Origin: Grifola frondosa
Lineage: Eukaryota > Basidiomycota > Agaricomycetes > Polyporales > Grifolaceae
NCBI GenBank assembly: GCA_001683735.1
Contig: LUGG01000007.1
Location: 1,116,001 to 1,180,000 of the forward strand
Length of the DNA: 64,000 bases
Direction of reading: 5' to 3'
This document shows, piece after piece, positions 59,000 through 64,000 of the stretch. The notes below the pieces were generated by a model. The model did not search any database and had not been told where the DNA came from. It worked only from the letters and a program-made list of their open reading frames with translations. A program made the position numbers and the translations under genes. Each line of letters starts with the position of its first letter. The stretch's first letter is position 1.

Positions 59000-60852
59000 A
59001 TGTCGCCGGCCGCCTCCATGGACTCCCTCGGTCGAATATGTGCTCTACTATTTCTTACGCTCCAAGTCTTGATCCCCCGCTGCGAGGCGCAGTCGCAAGC
59101 GTTCCAATGGAAATTTGCTGGCAACGTATGTCTAGATATATGTCTAGTATATTGGTATGATCACTGATGCGCGTATTATTAGTCGTTTTCGAGCGAGCTG
59201 CAAGCGTGCACGAACCTCACCATCGAGATTCAGCCTCTCAATAGCTCAACCACTTCCATTGGAACACCTTCATACTCCCTCCTTGCCTTTGAACTCGGCG
59301 GCGTACCCACCACAACCGCTCTCGGTAGCAATGTGTCCCAGCTCGCACCATGGCAGGTAAACCATCGGATTGGTACGCCTTGCTCTCGTTAATGAATTAA
59401 ATGTAGTTTCTGAACCGTGCTCCCACAGGTGCGTCGTTGTTACTCACCGTAGTTGACGGTGACGGAAATATTGGTGGTTTCCCACCTAATCTGTTTACCG
59501 TCGCTGGTGAGTTAGTGTCTTAGCATCTCTCTTTCGCTGGCTTATTTTAGTGCAGGGAATGACGCATCCTGTTTGCCGCCGATGTCGTTGGCACAATCGA
59601 TTCGCATTACTCCCAATGTCACTTCCTCGCTCTCAACATGTCAACAGTGGGGACTCTCGATTACTGGCGGCGCGAAACCATACAATCTCTCAATAGCTGC
59701 TGTGAATTCTCCTGTGTTGACAAATGTAACGATGGGCCCGAGCGATGACCATTTTACCTACATTGATCGAGCGAATCCCGGTACACAACTGATAGGTAAG
59801 TTATTCTACTGCTTGGTTAGTACTAAACGCTGATTGCATAACAGCTGCTGTGGTCGATGCGTGAGTATCGTCCTCTGATCTGCTTGGGATATAAACGATC
59901 GCTGATGACGTTGCTTCCATGTTCTCCTGCTAGAAATGGTCAATGGAGCGTAGCCACTGACGCTGTCAGCACCACGGGATCGTCGGACATATCATGCACT
60001 GGACTTGTCTCGCTCTCTGGGAGCTCCGCCGGAATTGCAGATGCTCCAGCTAGTCCAAAGTCGTCTTCTGCCAAAAATCATACCACGGCTATTGCATTAG
60101 GGATTGTGTTCGGGCTCGTAGTGTCCCTGATACTTGCTGCTGTAGGTGGGTGGTGGTGGTGGAGGCGCAAGAGGAGGCTCGCTCAGGGCATAATGGACGG
60201 CCAGGATGCGAAGGCACGCCCGTTCAGCAACGGGGAGGAGCAACGGCCGAGTCTCAATCTTGATATGGGCGAGGTGGAGAAAATGGTACAGGTAGACAGC
60301 GTACGTATGAGATCCACGTCCTGGTCAATGGACAGGGCACGGGTTACAGCAAGCCCGACGTCGATGGATATGGCGTCCACTGCGCTGCCTAGTGCACCAG
60401 AACCCGTGCTTACGGCCATCCATATACGGACAGCCAACCTCGACGGCAGATTACCCATGTCAGCGACACCAGATCTGTGTGCGCCAAACTCGACGTCTCC
60501 TGCAGCCACCCGCTCTCCCTCGGTGCGATATCGCAAAGCCATCGAAGCCCACGCCGAAGCCCAGGCGGCGCGCACGCGCCGGATGCAGAGCGCACATGCA
60601 TCCCCTTCTGCGCGTGTCATCCCCAGCAGACCTGCCCGACGCTCGCAGTCTACTTCGGACGCCGTTCGCCAGTCCCCGTCGTATCACGTTCCTTCTAGGC
60701 AGACGAGGACGCCGCTGCGTTCGTCGCTGTTGGCGCTGGAGCCCGAGGTGGAGGCCGATATCATTATCCAACATCAGGACGGAGGCATTGTGGAGGAGCT
60801 GCCCCCGCCGTACCTTGATCAGTATAGGCCAGGGCCTGCAGTTTCTTCATGA
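59000..60852 (+). CDS. Single-pass (type I) membrane protein with signal peptide, unknown function
   Basis: Exons 59000-59125, 59183-59356, 59407-59506, 59556-59795, 59845-59860 (16 nt) and 59934-60852 give 524 codons plus stop. The start at 59000 (or in-frame 59018) gives a signal peptide, RICALLFLTLQVLIPRCEAQ. The extracellular part of about 240 residues has many N-glycosylation sequons (NLT, NSST, NVS, NVT, NLS) and few cysteines. It ends in a Ser/Ala-rich stalk, then a membrane segment at about residues 268-295 (ALGIVFGLVVSLILAAVGGW) followed by WWWRRKRR as stop-transfer. The cytoplasmic tail is long, basic and serine-rich, and ends EELPPPYLDQYRPGPAVSS, which contains a PPPY motif that could bind WW-domain proteins. 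This architecture is very common in Agaricomycetes; a cell-surface or wall sensor is a guess. Confidence 0.85.
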
Positions 60853-61581
60853 TAGGTTGGCAGTGTTGCAGTATTTTCCATCGCTTACCCTTCCTCGAGG
60901 CGTCGCCCGTCTGATTGCCCGACAGAGCCATTGTTCTTTTTTGTTCGCACCTGCTAGTCTCGGGTACTTCTGGTGATTGCTTCCGGCCGTTTGGTACGGT
61001 CCGTCCTTCCGCTCCTTTATGCTCTACTGTTGTACGTTGTATACCTAGAAACTTTGTACCATGCGACTCTCGGTGAATGGGCTGGAGACCAACGTTAACA
61101 GCTGTTAATGGGTTAATAGACGGTCCTCTGATCCGTCCCCTCTGATCCGGGGCCTGCGCGCTTTGATCGAATTGCGTTCCAGTCCCGAGTAGAATGTTCT
61201 CGGTGGTCAACCGAGGCATTCCAGAGCATGGTTTATCGTGTTTGATTGTGATGCGATATGTTTTTTATCGGCTGAAATGTTTTCTTTGTGATGAGAGCGA
61301 GGATTGTGGCAACTTCAGGGCCGGTATTTCCATATACGGACAGAGGTCGCTCCGAGAGCACTCAGCACTGGCTGCGACAGAATTCTTGACGAGTCCGACA
61401 CTGCTGACGACCACCATCGACGTGTAGCATCCTCACACTCGTTCGCAGTGTGTCACGCCTCATCTAGGGCTTTATTGTAGCAAGAAAATCTCACTTTCTA
61501 CTCTTGAATTGGCTCGCATATAACCTGCATTGGACGCGCCGCCGCCATTCTATCACAAATCCCTCTCGGCAGCAATCCTTA
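60853..61581. promoter_or_regulatory. Intergenic region between the membrane protein and the JmjC gene
   Basis: 729 bp between two plus-strand genes. No additional gene is supported. It should contain the 3' end of the first transcript and the promoter of the second. An open frame runs into the JmjC gene from 61504 but has no ATG before 61582. Confidence 0.5.
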
Positions 61582-64000
61582 ATGTCTACGCCAGCGGGCA
61601 GCACACCGTCGCTCACTCCTTCTCGTTCACCCACTCCAGAGCCTCCTCTTCAGCCCGACCACTTCTACGGTAATGAGAGCGTACAATTACCACCTTCACC
61701 AGACTCGGACGGCAAGGCTTGGCTAGACCCTGATGACGACCCCTTGGCACAGCATGGCATACCTGTGTTCAAGCCTTCGTTGGAGGAGTTCCAAGATTTT
61801 GAGGCATACATGAATAGAGTCGAATGCTGGGGTATGAAGAGCGGTATTGTGAAGATCATACCGCCAAAGGAATGGTTAGTTCGCCTAGCCTCATTCTCAA
61901 CAAGAATGAATCAATTAAATGTGAGGGATCCCACGTAGGACGGACGCGCTGCCGTCCATAGTGCCCCAGCTGGGCAAGGTGAAGCTGAAGAATCCTATCG
62001 AGCAGCACATGCTTGGTCGTGGCGGGCTCTTCCGGCAAGAGAACCTTGAAAAGCGGCGCATACTCAGCATTCGTGAGTGGACCGAGCTTTGCGCGAAGGA
62101 GGACTTGCGTGCGCCAGGGGTGGATGATGTCGGATTGCACGCGCGAGCGGCCCAAGTGAAGGCAAGGACCAGGAGGGGCGCAAGAAGACGAGGGAGTCGG
62201 AGACTGCCGAGCCGGACCTGGAGGCACAAGAGATCGTAATCAAAGAGGAACAGGGTGAGGTCGATGACCTTGCCGGAAGCCATAACGATCTCCAGGCATT
62301 TGTATCGCCTCCAAACAGCGACAGGGCTCTGACAACGCCAGCCCCTGTCACTGAACATGGTGTTGAAGTTGAAGCCGTTGAAGGGGACCATTCGAGTAAT
62401 TTGCAGGCTAGCGCTTCCGAATCGCATTCAGTTTTTCAGACGCCCGCGGCTGAGGATCAACATCAGGAGACCAAGCCAGAGGACGATATTGACGACATGA
62501 AACCCAAATCGAAGGGCAGGCGTACCGCGCAAACACGTGAAGCACGAGAAGCCAGCCTTGCTGAACGTGCTTTGAAGGACGAAGCATTCTTGGAAACATT
62601 CGACCCACATTCAGACTGGCTGCCGTCCAATACAACGCCATTCGACTACACGACAGAGTTTTGTCGAGAGCTCGAGAGAAGATATTGGCGAAATTGCGGT
62701 TTGGGGAAGCCTGCGTGGTATGGTGCTGACTTGCAAGGTGCGTAGCATCTTCGACGGCCCTATCTTCATTTATCATTCCTGATACACATTGTTAGGCTCA
62801 CTATTCACTCCGGAAACCAAGTCATGGAATGTTGCCACTCTCAAGTCCGCACTTACTCGTTTGTTACCTGCGTCGGCTCAAGGTCTGCCGGGAGTCAACA
62901 CTCCATATCTCTATTTTGGCATGTGGCGCGCAACGTTTGCATGGCATGTAGAGGACATGGATCTCTTCAGTATCAATTACATCCACTTCGGAGCACCGAA
63001 GTATTGGTACGCTGTCCCTCAGGCGCGCGCAGGCGCCTTGGAAAACAACCATGCGAGGTTGGAATTCTGATTTGTGTCGTTCATCCAACTCTTATGCAAT
63101 CTTCAGGTTATTTCCCGAAGGACGGCAAGTCTTGCTCACAGTTCCTTCGGCACAAGTCATTTCTCGCCTCGCCGACTCTTCTCTCCCAGTCGTCATGTCG
63201 TCCGAATACATTAGTTCAGCGAGCGGGAGAGTTCGTGATTACGTTTCCCAGGGTTACCATGCTGGCTTCAATCTAGGATTCAATTGTGCGGAGAGCGTGA
63301 ACTTTGCGCTTGAGAGCTGGTTGGATCTAGGGAGAAGGGCCAAAGCATGCGACTGTGTGAACTTCAGGTACGACTTTGGTTATGTGCGACTCATGTCCAG
63401 TGCTAATCATCTTCCATGTAGTGTTCGTATAGATGTGGACCAGCTTCTTCGAGATAGGGAGACGGAACGGCTACAGGCCAAAAGCGGGAGACCTCGTAGC
63501 AGAAAGGTTCAGGAGCTTGACCAAGATGGAAAACCTATTTCGCGCAAACGCAAGTCGGAAGCAGGAACTGAGGCAAAACCCAAGAAGCCGAAGATTCAAG
63601 GTACCAGCAACATGGCTGTTGCTGGTTCCTCGAAGTCGCCAACGAAAATCACTTTAAAACTCGGACCGAAGCCAAAGGAGCCGGAAACATTTCCTTGTTG
63701 CCTCTGTGTGTCGGCCAGTCAAGAGGGGCTTTTACGTGTCCACGATCCACCTCTTTGGCGCATGGATACCGAGGATGTCACAAATTCTGCCTCTCAGGAT
63801 ACCATTTTGATGGCCCATGAGGAATGTGCGAATGTCGTGCCCGAGACATGGGTGGACGAAGTGGATGTTGGAGACATGCGAGATAATGGGACGCGAGCCA
63901 AGGAGCGTGTTGTCTTTGGAGTAGATGGAATCGTCAAGGATCGATGGAACCTGGTATATCTTTTGCTCGCCACTGATATTGCTTTACTAATATTTTTCTG
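61582..64000 (+). CDS. JmjN-JmjC histone lysine demethylase, KDM4/GIS1 type (partial, runs off the window)
   Basis: Expected to remove methyl groups from histone H3 lysines with Fe(II) and 2-oxoglutarate in the nucleus. Exons 61582-61874, 61939-62737, 62796-63057, 63107-63367 and 63422-63953; the last intron is open at the window edge. JmjN is [20 protein letters not shown] through [11 protein letters not shown] (about residues 59-105). A charged insert follows, then [17 protein letters not shown] and the JmjC domain. Iron ligands are visible as [14 protein letters not shown] (H-x-E), and the distal histidine in [23 protein letters not shown] after it matches the zinc-binding cysteines that follow JmjC in KDM4. 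[14 protein letters not shown] and [18 protein letters not shown] begin an extended PHD finger. Three single-base indels disturb the frame: one base missing near 62,150 and near 63,250, one extra near 63,118. All are in short G/C runs and probably errors. Confidence 0.88.

Overview
The window looks like nuclear DNA of a filamentous basidiomycete, most likely an Agaricomycete. Genes are split by many short (about 45-70 bp) GT-AG introns, with CTAAC-like branch sites. The recognisable gene families (glycogen synthase, ornithine carbamoyltransferase, a KDM4/GIS1-type JmjN-JmjC protein, a RecQ-like helicase paired with a DUF6589 protein) are typical of that group. No rRNA, tRNA or CRISPR locus was recognised.

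Layout. 1-1570 holds a decayed Helitron-type relic on the minus strand, followed by a 48-bp tandem repeat. 2894-17177 is one multi-exon host gene of unknown function (gene A, minus). Its eighth exon is split by an 11.9-kb Ty3/Gypsy LTR retrotransposon (4531-16418) with a 4-bp target duplication. Outside gag-pol, the element carries a convergent, spliced accessory gene with a Cys6 zinc-cluster-like motif. That gene lies between two copies of a polypurine tract, each with an adjoining hairpin. 17619-18794 (gene B, plus) and 19111-21297 (gene C, minus) are two further multi-exon genes of unknown function, and B is divergent from A.

21301-26542 is a giant inverted repeat: two arms of about 2.26 kb around a 727-bp centre, with a 21-bp minisatellite in each arm. 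It abuts the start codon of gene C on one side and a truncated second copy of the same retrotransposon (26543-33118) on the other. That copy is worn by CpG transitions. Next come a pseudogene of the sterol 24-C-methyltransferase (ERG6) family cut by the second LTR, a 138-bp MITE-like element, and a decayed RecQ-like helicase lying tail-to-tail with a decayed DUF6589 gene.

From about 38,860 to 51,400 there is a 12.5-kb AT-rich, CpG-starved block with no credible gene; it is probably heterochromatin. From 51,700 the sequence is ordinary gene-dense euchromatin: glycogen synthase, ornithine carbamoyltransferase, a type I single-pass membrane protein, and the 5' two thirds or so of a JmjC histone demethylase that runs off the window.

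Single-base indels, mostly in G or C runs, break otherwise conserved reading frames in several unrelated genes, housekeeping ones included. I read this mainly as uncorrected long-read consensus error. By contrast, the repeat-rich half shows C-to-T changes at CpG that look biological: lost arginines, new TGA codons and a broken splice donor.
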